A DNA stretch of 64,000 nucleotides from Massilia endophytica (GTDB lineage: Bacteria; Pseudomonadota; Gammaproteobacteria; Burkholderiales; Burkholderiaceae_D), in contig NZ_CP088952.1 in assembly GCF_021165955.1 (NCBI RefSeq), forward strand, positions 4,960,001-5,024,000, written 5' to 3'. Made by a program: the position numbers and the translations under genes. Shown in pieces: positions 27,872 through 38,807 of this stretch (positions are counted from its first letter, which is position 1; each line of letters starts with the position of its first letter). Below the pieces are notes generated by a model that ran no database searches, was not told the DNA's origin, and saw nothing but the letters and a program-made list of their open reading frames with translations.

Positions 27872-28861
27872 TCAGTTGCGGGTATAGCCGGGGTTGAGGA
27901 TGGTTTGGCAGCGGCCTTCGGTGAAGTCGATCAGGTTGCGGAAGGCGTGGGTGAAGTAGAGCTCGTAACTGTCCTTTTCCACGTAGCCCAAGTGGGGCGT
28001 GGCCAGCACGTTGGGCATGCGCAGCAGGGCCGAGTCTTCCTGCAGGGGTTCGCTGGGGAAGACGTCCAGCGCCGCCGCACCAGGACGGCCTGCCGCCAGC
28101 GCCGCTTCCAGCGCGCCGTCGGCGACCAGTTCGGCCCGGCTGGTGTTGACGAAGAGGGCACCAGGCTTCATGCGCGCCAGGTCGTCCGCCGTGACGATGC
28201 CGCGCGTGGCGTCCGCCAGCCGCAGGTGCAGGGTCAGCACGTCGGCCTGCTCGAAGAAGGTCTCGCGGCTCGGCGCGGCGGCATGGCCGTCCGCCACCGC
28301 CGCGGCCCGGCTGGATTCGCTGCCCCACACCAGCACCTGCATGCCGAAGGCGCGCGCATAGGTGCCGATGAGCTTGCCGATCTTGCCGTAGCCCCAGATC
28401 GCCAGGGTGCGTCCGCCCAGCACCGTGCCCAGGGTGTTGAAGGCGGGCTCGGTGGATACCGTCTGCCACAGCCCCCGCTTCAGGTTGGCCGCATAGGGAA
28501 CGATCTTGCGCTGCGCCGCCATGATCAGGGCCCAGGTGAGCTCGGCCGGAGCGGTAGGCGAACCCACGCCTTCGGCAATCGCAATGCCCAGCTCCGTCGC
28601 CGCCGCCACGTCGATGTGGCCGCTCACCTTGCCCGTCTGGGAAATCACTTTCAGGTTCGGCAGTTTCGACAGCAGCGCCCGGCTCAGGGAGGTGCGCTCG
28701 CGGATCAGGACCAGGGCGTCGAAGGGCTGCAGCCGCGCCGCCAGCTGGCCCATGCCGCGGATGGTGTTGGTGAAGACCTTGACCTCGTGGCCGTTCAATT
28801 GTGCGAAGCAGTCGAGCGTTCGCACCACATCCTGATAGTCGTCCAGAATCGCAATTTTCAT
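27872..28861 (-). CDS. D-2-hydroxyacid dehydrogenase family protein
   Basis: A 329-residue NAD-dependent oxidoreductase. The substrate domain is split around the Rossmann domain, which carries LAIWGYGKIGKLIGTYARAFG. The catalytic triad is visible: Arg in FVNTSRAELV, Glu in FPSEPLQED and His in ATPHLGYVEKD. It reduces or oxidises a 2-oxo/2-hydroxy acid, for example hydroxypyruvate/glycerate or 3-phosphoglycerate type substrates; the exact one cannot be told. It is a single gene divergent from pckG. Confidence 0.88.
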   Translation of the reverse strand: MKIAILDDYQDVVRTLDCFAQLNGHEVKVFTNTIRGMGQLAARLQPFDALVLIRERTSLSRALLSKLPNLKVISQTGKVSGHIDVAAATELGIAIAEGVGSPTAPAELTWALIMAAQRKIVPYAANLKRGLWQTVSTEPAFNTLGTVLGGRTLAIWGYGKIGKLIGTYARAFGMQVLVWGSESSRAAAVADGHAAAPSRETFFEQADVLTLHLRLADATRGIVTADDLARMKPGALFVNTSRAELVADGALEAALAAGRPGAAALDVFPSEPLQEDSALLRMPNVLATPHLGYVEKDSYELYFTHAFRNLIDFTEGRCQTILNPGYTRN

Positions 28862-29216
28862 GGGAGTTGGCAGAAGTTAGTGTGGAAATGGTAGGGAAAT
28901 AACAGGATGCACAATATCTGGAATAGCCTACTACATTGGTCAACCATTTTTCCTACATTTTTGTCTGAATCGCAGGGGTGGAGGTGTACAATCGGCCACA
29001 ATCAGGTCGTCAAACAGACGAGTTTGCCGCGGCCGAACGTTCCATCTCCCGCCTATATTGCCGCAGGGAGCGCGCCGTCGAGCAATCCGGCGCACCGACA
29101 GAACCGCCGTACACCGCCGATGCATTTCGAATGCTATTCCGAGCGCAAGCCATAAGCTGACGACGATCCTGCCGTGCCGGGACAAGACAGAATTCTTAAT
29201 TGGCATTGGAGGTACT
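28862..29216. other. 355-bp intergenic region before pckG
   Basis: This stretch between the divergent dehydrogenase and pckG is AT-richer in its first 130 bp and holds a short hairpin TCGTC-AAACA-GACGA at about 29006. I see no convincing gene, riboswitch or promoter hexamer pair; weak open frames here have poor codon use and no ribosome-binding site. It probably contains promoters for both genes. Confidence 0.4.
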
Positions 29217-31070
29217 ATGAATCAGCCCGTGATGGGAGGCGTTGCAACAATGAACGCACCAGCTTACATCAAACAGCAAAAGCTTATCAATTGGGTCGCC
29301 GAGGTGGCCGCATTGACCAAGCCCGACCGCATCTACTGGTGCGACGGCTCGCAGGAAGAGTACGACCGCCTCTGCGCCGAGATGGTTGCCGCAGGCACCA
29401 TGAAGAAGCTGAATGAGGAGAAGCGCCCGAACTCCTACCTGGCCTGCTCGGACCCTTCCGACGTGGCCCGCGTGGAAGACCGCACCTTCATCTGCTCCGC
29501 CACCAAGGAGCAGGCCGGCCCCACCAACAACTGGATCGACCCCGCCGAAATGCGCGGCACCCTGAACGGCCTGTTCGACGGCTGCATGGTGGGCCGCACC
29601 ATGTACGTGGTGCCCTTCTCCATGGGCCCCCTGGGTTCGCCCATCGCCCATATCGGCGTGGAACTGTCCGACTCGCCCTACGTGGCCGTCAACATGCGCG
29701 TCATGACCCGCATGGGCAAGGCCGTCTACGACGTGCTCGGCGCCGACGGCGCCTTCGTGCCCTGCGTGCACTCGGTGGGCGCGCCCCTGAAGGCCGGCCA
29801 GAAGGACGTGCCATGGCCCTGCAACAGCACCAAGTACATCGTGCACTTCCCCGAGACCCGTGAAATCTGGTCCTACGGTTCGGGCTACGGCGGCAACGCG
29901 CTGCTGGGCAAGAAGTGCTTCGCCCTGCGCATCGCCTCCAACATGGGCCACCAGGACGCGAAGGACGGCAATCCGGGCTGGCTGGCCGAGCACATGCTGA
30001 TCCTGGGCGTGGAGTCGCCCGAAGGCAAGAAGCACTATGTGGCTGCCGCCTTCCCATCCGCTTGCGGCAAGACCAACTTCGCCATGCTGATTCCGCCTGC
30101 GTCCTTCAAGGGCTGGAAGATCACCACCATCGGCGACGACATCGCCTGGATCAAGCCGGGCAAGGACGGCCGCCTGTACGCCATCAACCCTGAGGCCGGC
30201 TATTTCGGCGTGGCCCCGGGCACGAACGAGAAGACCAACTCGAACTGCATGGCTTCGCTGCGCGAAAACACCATCTTCACCAACGTGGCCCTCACCGACG
30301 ACGGCGATGTGTGGTGGGAAGGCATGACCAAGGAAGCCCCGGCCCACCTGATCGACTGGCAGGGCCGCGACTGGACGCCTGCCTCCGGCACCAAGGCCGC
30401 CCACCCGAACGCCCGCTTCACCGTGGCCGCCACCCAGAACCCGGTGATCGACCCGGCCTGGGACGATCCGGCCGGTGTGCCGATCTCGGCCTTCATCTTC
30501 GGCGGCCGCCGCTCCACCACCGTCCCGCTGGTGACCGAAGCGCGCGACTGGACCGAGGGCGTGTACATGGCCGCCACCATGGGCTCGGAAACCACCGCCG
30601 CAGCCGCCGGCCAGATGGGCGTGGTGCGCCGCGACCCGTTTGCCATGCTGCCTTTTATCGGCTACAACATGAGCGACTACTTCCAGCACTGGCTGAACTT
30701 CGGCAAGAAGCTGGGCGCCCAGGCGCCGAAGATCTTCTGCGTGAACTGGTTCCGTACCGACGAGCACGGCCACTTCGTCTGGCCCGGCTTCGGCGACAAT
30801 ATGCGCGTGCTGAAGTGGATGCTGGAACGCATCGAAGGCAAGGCGGGCGGCATCGAGACCCTGTTCGGCACCACGCCGCGCTACGGCGACCTGAAGTGGG
30901 ACGGCATTCCCTTCTCGCCGGAAGAGTTCGAAACCATCACCTCCATCGACAAGGACGCCTGGCGCGAGGAGCTCAAGCTGCATGCCGAGCTCTTCGACAA
31001 GCTGGCCTACCACCTGCCCCAGGAGCTGGTGGACAACAAGGCCAAGCTGGAACAGCGCCTGTCGGCCTGA
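29217..31070 (+). CDS. pckG: phosphoenolpyruvate carboxykinase (GTP)
   Basis: A 617-residue GTP-dependent PEPCK. The P-loop with its reactive cysteine is SACGKTNFAM (Cys283, Lys285, Thr286). FIFGGRR, the Mn site region (ITTIGDDIAW) and the C-terminal NWFRTDEHGHFVWPGFGDN guanine pocket are all present. It converts oxaloacetate and GTP into PEP and CO2 in gluconeogenesis. The start at 29217 is set by GGAGG at 29208-29212; an upstream in-frame extension is not conserved. A strong terminator follows. Confidence 0.95.
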   Translation: MNQPVMGGVATMNAPAYIKQQKLINWVAEVAALTKPDRIYWCDGSQEEYDRLCAEMVAAGTMKKLNEEKRPNSYLACSDPSDVARVEDRTFICSATKEQAGPTNNWIDPAEMRGTLNGLFDGCMVGRTMYVVPFSMGPLGSPIAHIGVELSDSPYVAVNMRVMTRMGKAVYDVLGADGAFVPCVHSVGAPLKAGQKDVPWPCNSTKYIVHFPETREIWSYGSGYGGNALLGKKCFALRIASNMGHQDAKDGNPGWLAEHMLILGVESPEGKKHYVAAAFPSACGKTNFAMLIPPASFKGWKITTIGDDIAWIKPGKDGRLYAINPEAGYFGVAPGTNEKTNSNCMASLRENTIFTNVALTDDGDVWWEGMTKEAPAHLIDWQGRDWTPASGTKAAHPNARFTVAATQNPVIDPAWDDPAGVPISAFIFGGRRSTTVPLVTEARDWTEGVYMAATMGSETTAAAAGQMGVVRRDPFAMLPFIGYNMSDYFQHWLNFGKKLGAQAPKIFCVNWFRTDEHGHFVWPGFGDNMRVLKWMLERIEGKAGGIETLFGTTPRYGDLKWDGIPFSPEEFETITSIDKDAWREELKLHAELFDKLAYHLPQELVDNKAKLEQRLSA

Positions 31071-31081
31071 CCTCCCATGCC

Positions 31082-31112
31082 AAACCGCCCGGTAAGCCGG
31101 GCGGTTTTTTTT
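31082..31112 (+). terminator. pckG terminator
   Basis: A 10-bp stem AACCGCCCGG (31083-31092) with CCGGGCGGTT (31097-31106), loop TAAG, and a run of eight T. Confidence 0.93.
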
Positions 31113-31121
31113 GCTGGTAAT

Positions 31122-31139
31122 TTCGCACATGTGTGCTAA
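31122..31139. promoter_or_regulatory. TetR operator copy 1, before tetR gene
   Basis: TTCGCAC-ATGT-GTGCTAA is a near-perfect dyad with one mismatch, 10 bp before the tetR-like ATG. The same half-sites recur perfectly at 31808-31825, so this is probably the autoregulatory operator. Confidence 0.65.
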
Positions 31140-31148
31140 ACTGCCTGC

Positions 31149-31763
31149 ATGGATGCCCTGACTGCCAAAAGCGAAGCCACCTTTGCCGCCATTCTTTCTG
31201 CCGCCAGCGATATGGCGGCGGCCGAGGGCATCGGCAAGCTGTCGCTGGGCGAGCTGGCCAAGCGCACGGGCATCAGCAAGAGCGGGGTGTTTTCCCGCGT
31301 CGGCTCGCTGGAGCAGCTGCAGGAAGCCGTGCTGGATGAATACGACCGCCGCTTCTCGGAAGATATTTTCCTGCCCACCCTGAGCCTGCCGAAGGGCCTG
31401 CCCCGGCTGCAGGCCCAGGTGAGCAACTGGATACGCCGCGTGAGCGACGAGGCCCCGCGCGGCGCCTGCCTCTATACGGCGGGCGCCTTCGAGTTCGACG
31501 ACCTGCAGGGACCGCTGCGCGAGCGCCTGGAGCAGGGCGTGCTGACCTGGCGCGCCTCGCTGCGCCGCACGGTGCTGCAGGCCATGGAGGCCGGCCACCT
31601 GCGGCCCGATACCGATCCCGAACAGCTGGTGTTCGAGATCTACAGCCTGATCGTGGGCGTCATGCACGACACCCGCTTCCTGCGCGACAGCGAAGCGCCG
31701 CGCCGCATGCAGCGCGCCTTCAACCGCCTGATTTCAACCTACAAGAGTTTCAACGTCGAATAA
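31149..31763 (+). CDS. TetR/AcrR-family regulator
   Basis: A 204-residue repressor-type protein. The N-terminal three-helix DNA-binding domain covers about residues 8-58, with the recognition motif LSLGELAKRTGISKSGVFSRVGSLEQL; the remaining ~145 residues form the ligand-binding and dimer domain (ACLYTAGAFEFDD and MHDTRFL). The 18-bp dyad just upstream and its twin before the next small gene suggest it represses itself and that gene. The inducing ligand is unknown. Confidence 0.88.
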   Translation: MDALTAKSEATFAAILSAASDMAAAEGIGKLSLGELAKRTGISKSGVFSRVGSLEQLQEAVLDEYDRRFSEDIFLPTLSLPKGLPRLQAQVSNWIRRVSDEAPRGACLYTAGAFEFDDLQGPLRERLEQGVLTWRASLRRTVLQAMEAGHLRPDTDPEQLVFEIYSLIVGVMHDTRFLRDSEAPRRMQRAFNRLISTYKSFNVE

Positions 31764-31769
31764 GCGCGT

Positions 31770-31799
31770 GCGCGGCCCGCCATGGCCGCGCCTTTTTTT
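31770..31799 (+). terminator. tetR terminator
   Basis: An 8-bp stem GCGCGGCC (31770-31777) with GGCCGCGC (31784-31791) and seven T. Confidence 0.85.
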
Positions 31800-31807
31800 G
31801 ATCTGAG

Positions 31808-31825
31808 TTCGCACGGGTGTGCGAA
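31808..31825. promoter_or_regulatory. TetR operator copy 2, before small gene
   Basis: TTCGCAC-GGGT-GTGCGAA is a perfect 7-bp dyad with the same half-sites as the one upstream of the tetR-like gene, placed 13 bp before a 38-codon frame. This links the small gene to the regulator. Confidence 0.65.
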
Positions 31826-31838
31826 ATGGAGGCTGGAA

Positions 31839-31955
31839 ATGACTACCTTGCTATGGCTTCTGCCGGTCGGTTTCGTTGCGGTGCGCTGGAGCGGCCTGTT
31901 CGACCTGCTGCGTTCCATTCCCGACAGGAACGAGGACTTCGGCGAAGACTTCTGA
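31839..31955 (+). CDS. 38-residue small membrane-type protein
   Basis: A short frame beginning ATG 31839 with GGAGG at 31828-31832, a better ribosome-binding site than most in the window. The 38 residues start with a hydrophobic stretch (TTLLWLLPVGFVAV, residues 2-15) and end in an acidic tail (NEDFGEDF). It lies behind a perfect copy of the TetR operator and before the uvrA terminator. No family is recognised; a small inner-membrane peptide under TetR control is the reading I prefer. Confidence 0.55.
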   Translation: MTTLLWLLPVGFVAVRWSGLFDLLRSIPDRNEDFGEDF

Positions 31956-31959
31956 GCCG

Positions 31960-31987
31960 AAAAAAAAGCGCGCCGGGCGGCGCGCTT
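31960..31987 (-). terminator. uvrA terminator
   Basis: On the minus strand AAGCGCGCC with GGCGCGCTT (9-bp stem, 4-nt loop) is followed by a run of T just after the uvrA stop. Confidence 0.9.
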
Positions 31988-31993
31988 CGGGTC

Positions 31994-34846
<2,853 letters not shown>

Positions 34847-34901
34847 TGAGCTTGGGCCTTGGGTTCGGAGTGCTTGACGCGGATCAGGTAACTGGGCTAT
34901 A

Positions 34902-34921
34902 TACTGTATATAATACCAGTA
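34902..34921. promoter_or_regulatory. LexA box between uvrA and ssb
   Basis: CTGTATATAATACCAG at 34904-34919 is a CTG-N10-CAG operator with TA flanks, in the 173-bp divergent region. The same arrangement, one LexA site serving uvrA and ssb, is known from E. coli. Confidence 0.85.
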
Positions 34922-35019
34922 TTCAAGATTCGCCGCAAAACCGCAGAAAATTCCTCGCTGCGGGCCCCTTGCCCTGTCATATAATCATCGTTTAGCAATA
35001 ATTTACGCAGGAGTACTAC

Positions 35020-35514
35020 ATGGCATCTGTCAACAAAGTCATCATCGTCGGCAACCTGGGCCGTGACCCGGAGATCCGCTACATGCCGAGCGGCGATGCC
35101 ATCGCCAATATTGCCGTGGCGACCTCCTTCCGCAGCAAGGACAAGAACACCGGTGAGCAGAAGGAAGTCACCGAGTGGCACCGCATCTCCTTCTTCGGCC
35201 GCCTGGCCGAAATCGTGGGCCAGTACCTGAAGAAAGGCTCTTCGGTCTACGTGGAAGGCCGCCTGCAGACCCGCAAGTACACGGACAAGGATGGCGTGGA
35301 GAAGTACGCCACCGACATCATCGCCCAGGAAATGCAGATGCTGGGCGGCCGCCAGGGCATGGGCGGCGGCGATGCCATGGGCGGCGACGACATGGGCTAC
35401 GACGCGCCGCCGGCCCGTCCGGCGCCCCGTCCGCAAGCGGCTGCGCCTGCACCGCGCCCCGCTCCCCGTCCTGCGCCGAACTTCTCGGACATGGACGACG
35501 ACATCCCCTTCTAA
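35020..35514 (+). CDS. ssb: single-stranded DNA-binding protein
   Basis: A 164-residue SSB. The OB fold spans about residues 1-110 (MASVNKVIIVGNLGRDPEIRY, TEWHRISFFGRLAEIVGQYL). A Gly/Met then Pro/Ala-rich linker follows, and the C-terminal tip DDDIPF recruits repair and replication partners. A GCAGGAG ribosome-binding site precedes the ATG. It is divergent from uvrA and shares the LexA box. Confidence 0.97.
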   Translation: MASVNKVIIVGNLGRDPEIRYMPSGDAIANIAVATSFRSKDKNTGEQKEVTEWHRISFFGRLAEIVGQYLKKGSSVYVEGRLQTRKYTDKDGVEKYATDIIAQEMQMLGGRQGMGGGDAMGGDDMGYDAPPARPAPRPQAAAPAPRPAPRPAPNFSDMDDDIPF

Positions 35515-35533
35515 AGCGCTTTCATCGCCAGAC

Positions 35534-35566
35534 AAAAGCCTGCGCGCCTGTGGCCGCAGGCTTTTT
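35534..35566 (+). terminator. ssb terminator
   Basis: GCCTGCG (35538-35544) pairs with CGCAGGC (35555-35561), followed by TTTTT. The tail reaches the stop codon of the convergent KAP gene. Confidence 0.85.
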
Positions 35567-38099
35567 AGCTTTGGCGCTCCGCGTCAGGAGGCGCGATGGG
35601 CAGGGAGCAGGCCTGCACATGCTGCCGGGCCCAGTGGTTCAGCGTCGCATCGGAGGCGGCAAGCAGGGCATGGGTAGCGGCGTAGTTCCTGACCCCATCC
35701 GGCAGCGCCTCGAGCAGCGCATCGGGCGGGGCGCCGTCCGCAGCGGCCGTTTCCGTGAGAAAGAGGAAGAAGGCGTGCCGACGGTATTCCACGGTGTTGT
35801 CGCCGATATAGGGATAGAGCCCTTTCATCAGCACCATGCTGTTGTAGAGCCTTAGCAGGGAGCGCGGATTCGTCATGCCAAACAGGGCCGCGCATTCCCG
35901 GAAGACCAGGGCCTGCCCGGGAGTGGCGAGCAGGTGCTCGTCCCCGTCCTCCGCCTCGTCGGCGGCAGGGGATTCGGAAGGGGGCTCCTCGCCGGCCGCA
36001 TCGGCAGGGAGCTCCAGGGAGGCGTGGGCTGGCGCTTCGGGCGCGCCGCCCGCTGCCGGCCCGGCGGGGAGCTCCGGCACATCGAACAGCGCATGGTTGA
36101 TATAGCGGGCCACCGCGGCGGGGGAAGGCTCCGGCAGGACCACGGACACCTGCAGGATCTTGGCCAGGAACTCGCGGCTCAGGCGGGCGCTGGCCCCGGC
36201 GGGCGCGGCCTTGTCCTGCAGGCGCTGCGCGACCGCGTCGAACAGCACGCGGTAGTCCACGGCGAAGACCAGCACCACCTCCCGGAATTCGGCAACCAGG
36301 CGGGTGGCCTCCACCGTGCGCCAGACGTTCTCCCGGCTGCAGCGGTCCAGATCGTCCACCACCAGCACATAGGTCTTCGGCTTTGCGGGCGCCTTCCCGT
36401 GGGAGGGAAGATAGTCGCGCAGCCGGAAGCGCGAGGCCCTGAACAGCCCGGCCAGCTCGCTGCGGATGCGGTGCGTCAGGCCGATGTGCTCGGCGTAACT
36501 GATATGTTTCAGGAAGGAGCGCAGGCCCTGGGTCAGTGGGCTCTTCCAGGCCAGCTGCGCCGCGAACAGCAAGGTCACCGCGCCCGTGATCCAGATGCGC
36601 ATCGTTTCGTTCCAGAGCGCGTAGGCCTGGAAGCGGTACTTGCCGTCCAGGGCCTCCAGCGGCGCCAGGGTCAGCGCGCACAGCAGGAGCACCAGCAGGG
36701 TCAGGCCGAGCGCCGCATCGTCAATGAGGATGCGGTGCTTGAGCCGCAGCCAGAGGCGCCCGATCCAGCTGTGCCCGGCATAGACCTGCCGCATGATGGC
36801 GTCGGCCAAGGCGGCCGGCATGCTGCCGACGGTCTCGTTTTCCCAGGCATTGAACTCGATGATTTCCACGTCGCGCTCGCCGCCCACCTGGTTCCTGAGC
36901 AGGCTGACGACCGTGCTCTTGCCGCTGCCCCAGCGGCCGAACAGGCCGATGGCCAGCGACCGGTTCTGGGATTTGGAGCGGATGATACTGCGCAGCACCT
37001 GCACCAGGCGTTCGCGCTGCATCAGGTCGCGGCTAGCGGCGCCGTCCGCGATGGGGCGCACCCATCCGGCTCGCCCGGGTGGCGGCTCGGACGGGCCGGT
37101 CAGCGTGACGGCGCCGTCCTGCGGCGCCGTCTCGTCCACGGACAACCCGGCTTCCGCCCACAATTGCGCGTTGCCGCCGAAGTCCCACACATGCCGTTCG
37201 GCAGACGAGGGGGCGATGCGGAAGCCAAAGCGGGTCGCCTGCAGGAGCGCGGCCCGGTCGGTGAAGCTGCGCAGCAGCACGACATCCCCGATGTCTCCGA
37301 GGTCGTAGCCAGTCGCCCGCCGGGCGGTCAGCACCAGCCAGCCGGCCGAGGCGATCTCCTCGGGAAGTGCCGGCTTCTCGCGGCTTGAAATGCGGATCAG
37401 CCGGATGCCGCCATGGCGCGCGGCATTGAGCTCATGGTAGGCGGCGTCCACTTCCGCCAGGTCGCGGCAGATGAACACGGTGCGGCGCTCGCCCACGGCG
37501 GGGACGGCCAGCCGGACAGCCTGCCTGAGCGCCTCGGCCGACCACGCGGGGCTGCGGAAATAGGCAGGCATGGCATGGAATACGGGCGCCGACAGCATGC
37601 CCGCGCTAGCGGCCTCGGCAGTGCTCAGCGAATAGACGGGTTCGCCGAAGGATTGCTGCACTTCGATACTGGGCGCGGACGCGAAGGCCACCACGGCGCG
37701 GGCGCCAGCGAGGACGCCGCTCACCCGGGTTTCCCCCCACTGATTGGCAAACGACAAGGCCTCGGGGGTGATGACGATCTCGCCGCCCTGGAGCCCGCCC
37801 TCCTCGTCGCGCTCGCTGCGCAAGAGCTGGGCGACGGTGGCGAAACGGATCAGCTCCCGCCTTCCCGCCCCCAGCTGCGCCAGCCGCTGCTGCAGCAGCT
37901 CGACCTCGACGCGCGTGTAGGCGAGGATCAGGACGGGAGAGAGGCCCTCGAGCAGCTCGCGGACGATGTACTCGATGACCTTGGTCTTGCCGCTCTGCAG
38001 CGGCATCTCGACAAGGATGCGGGCCTGCTGGCGGCGCAGCGCGTCCAGCACCGCTTCGGCGGCCTGGAGCTGGTGGTTCAGGAGGAAGAGGTTGCTCAT
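35565..38099 (-). CDS. SF2 helicase-like/KAP P-loop NTPase membrane fusion
   Basis: An 844-residue protein with two nucleotide-binding modules. Residues 1-315 look like an SF2 helicase: LNHQLQAAEAVLDAL as a Q-motif, a P-loop-like MPLQSGKTK (32-40), VLILAYTR as motif Ia, and late blocks ARRATGYDLGDIGDVVLLR and ALLQATRFGFR as motifs V and VI. I see no clear DExx motif II, so helicase activity is doubtful. Residues 355-770 are a KAP NTPase: Walker A GLFGRWGSGKST (385-396), two membrane helices (about 462-480 and 502-517), and Walker B VLVVDDLDRC (578-587). An acidic low-complexity insert lies at 680-720. KAP proteins include PifA, which excludes phage T7. No Shine-Dalgarno is seen; a TATATATA tract lies just upstream. 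Confidence 0.8.
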   Translation of the reverse strand: MSNLFLLNHQLQAAEAVLDALRRQQARILVEMPLQSGKTKVIEYIVRELLEGLSPVLILAYTRVEVELLQQRLAQLGAGRRELIRFATVAQLLRSERDEEGGLQGGEIVITPEALSFANQWGETRVSGVLAGARAVVAFASAPSIEVQQSFGEPVYSLSTAEAASAGMLSAPVFHAMPAYFRSPAWSAEALRQAVRLAVPAVGERRTVFICRDLAEVDAAYHELNAARHGGIRLIRISSREKPALPEEIASAGWLVLTARRATGYDLGDIGDVVLLRSFTDRAALLQATRFGFRIAPSSAERHVWDFGGNAQLWAEAGLSVDETAPQDGAVTLTGPSEPPPGRAGWVRPIADGAASRDLMQRERLVQVLRSIIRSKSQNRSLAIGLFGRWGSGKSTVVSLLRNQVGGERDVEIIEFNAWENETVGSMPAALADAIMRQVYAGHSWIGRLWLRLKHRILIDDAALGLTLLVLLLCALTLAPLEALDGKYRFQAYALWNETMRIWITGAVTLLFAAQLAWKSPLTQGLRSFLKHISYAEHIGLTHRIRSELAGLFRASRFRLRDYLPSHGKAPAKPKTYVLVVDDLDRCSRENVWRTVEATRLVAEFREVVLVFAVDYRVLFDAVAQRLQDKAAPAGASARLSREFLAKILQVSVVLPEPSPAAVARYINHALFDVPELPAGPAAGGAPEAPAHASLELPADAAGEEPPSESPAADEAEDGDEHLLATPGQALVFRECAALFGMTNPRSLLRLYNSMVLMKGLYPYIGDNTVEYRRHAFFLFLTETAAADGAPPDALLEALPDGVRNYAATHALLAASDATLNHWARQHVQACSLPIAPPDAERQS

Positions 38100-38633
38100 G
38101 AGGCTATCTATATATAGAGGAGGCCGGTCCGGCCCCCAGTGGAGAACTATAGCGGAGCGGTCTCTTGTTGCAAAGAAATAAAGAACGGCGAATCCGCCAC
38201 AGCCCAGCCGGGGAGCAAAGGGGGTAAACCCGGTCTATTCAATAAATTGCACTTGTGTAAACCAGTAGTTATCTAGACAAGTTAACCCCGCAAACCCGCA
38301 TGTTTCCGAGACTGAAGGTTACGTTTCTATTACAAATTGTTGTTTTTGCTCTGTTTTTTGCTGCGCTGCAGATGTTGCTGGGAAACCGCGCGGTGACAAA
38401 TTTGCGAAAATTTTCGTGCTTAGGGGCAACTCACTTGGGATATACTGATCAGTAATCGCTGTCAGTCCCGCCGCGATTTGGGAGGGCGGCAGTGTTAAAG
38501 TGATGCATTAGGGCATCAAGCCGCTTAATGCCGGGCCCCGCCAGGTCGCTTTACATGGCTGGAGTGCCGGTTTTGAGTAGGCAAAGGATCTTGCTTGCAG
38601 TACAGGCAAGTAGAAATTTATCGAGTGTTGCTT

Positions 38634-38658
38634 CCCGTACATAAAGTTACGGGTTTTT
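38634..38658 (+). terminator. terminator-like hairpin inside leader
   Basis: CCCGTA (38634-38639) and TACGGG (38648-38653) with an 8-nt loop, followed by TTTTT. It lies 150 bp before the giant gene, so it either ends a small RNA or attenuates the leader transcript. Confidence 0.5.
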
Positions 38659-38744
38659 GTGTCGCTAACAGGTTGTAGGTTTTTGTGTTCGGTCCAGACA
38701 GGTTTGTTGCGGAAATGTCAAATCGGTCAGCCAACGACGTAATT

Positions 38745-38770
38745 GCACCGCTTCAGGGTGCGGTGCTTTA
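38745..38770 (+). terminator. second leader hairpin
   Basis: GCACCGC (38745-38751) pairs with GCGGTGC (38760-38766), followed by TTTA, 37 bp before the ATG of the giant gene. The T run is short, so attenuation or ribosome-site shielding is more likely than full termination. Confidence 0.4.
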
Positions 38771-38807
38771 ACTAAATTTTCCGCAGCTAGGGTCTCAGGA
38801 GAAAAAA

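Larger units (their letters stand above)
38100..38807. other. ~700-bp AT-richer leader before the giant repeat gene
   Basis: This is the longest non-coding stretch in the window and clearly AT-richer than its flanks. It holds palindrome CGAAAATTTTCG (38405-38416), palindrome TACTGATCAGTA (38443-38454) overlapping a -10-like TATACT (38441-38446), and two hairpins listed separately. A weak 51-codon frame at 38300-38455 has no ribosome-binding site. It probably carries the promoter(s), operators and a long untranslated leader of the giant gene. Confidence 0.5.

Noticed and set aside
28862..29216. Short open frames before pckG
   Set aside because: No ribosome-binding site, poor codon use and no recognisable features; the strong GGAGG site marks ATG 29217 as the start.
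31960..31987. Separate terminator for the 38-residue gene
   Set aside because: On the plus strand the hairpin lacks a T run; it is better read as the minus-strand uvrA terminator, although it may serve both.
38520..38800. GEMM-type c-di-GMP riboswitch in the giant gene leader
   Set aside because: I searched by eye for the conserved GGnCAAACC and tetraloop-receptor pattern and did not find it; only simple hairpins are visible.
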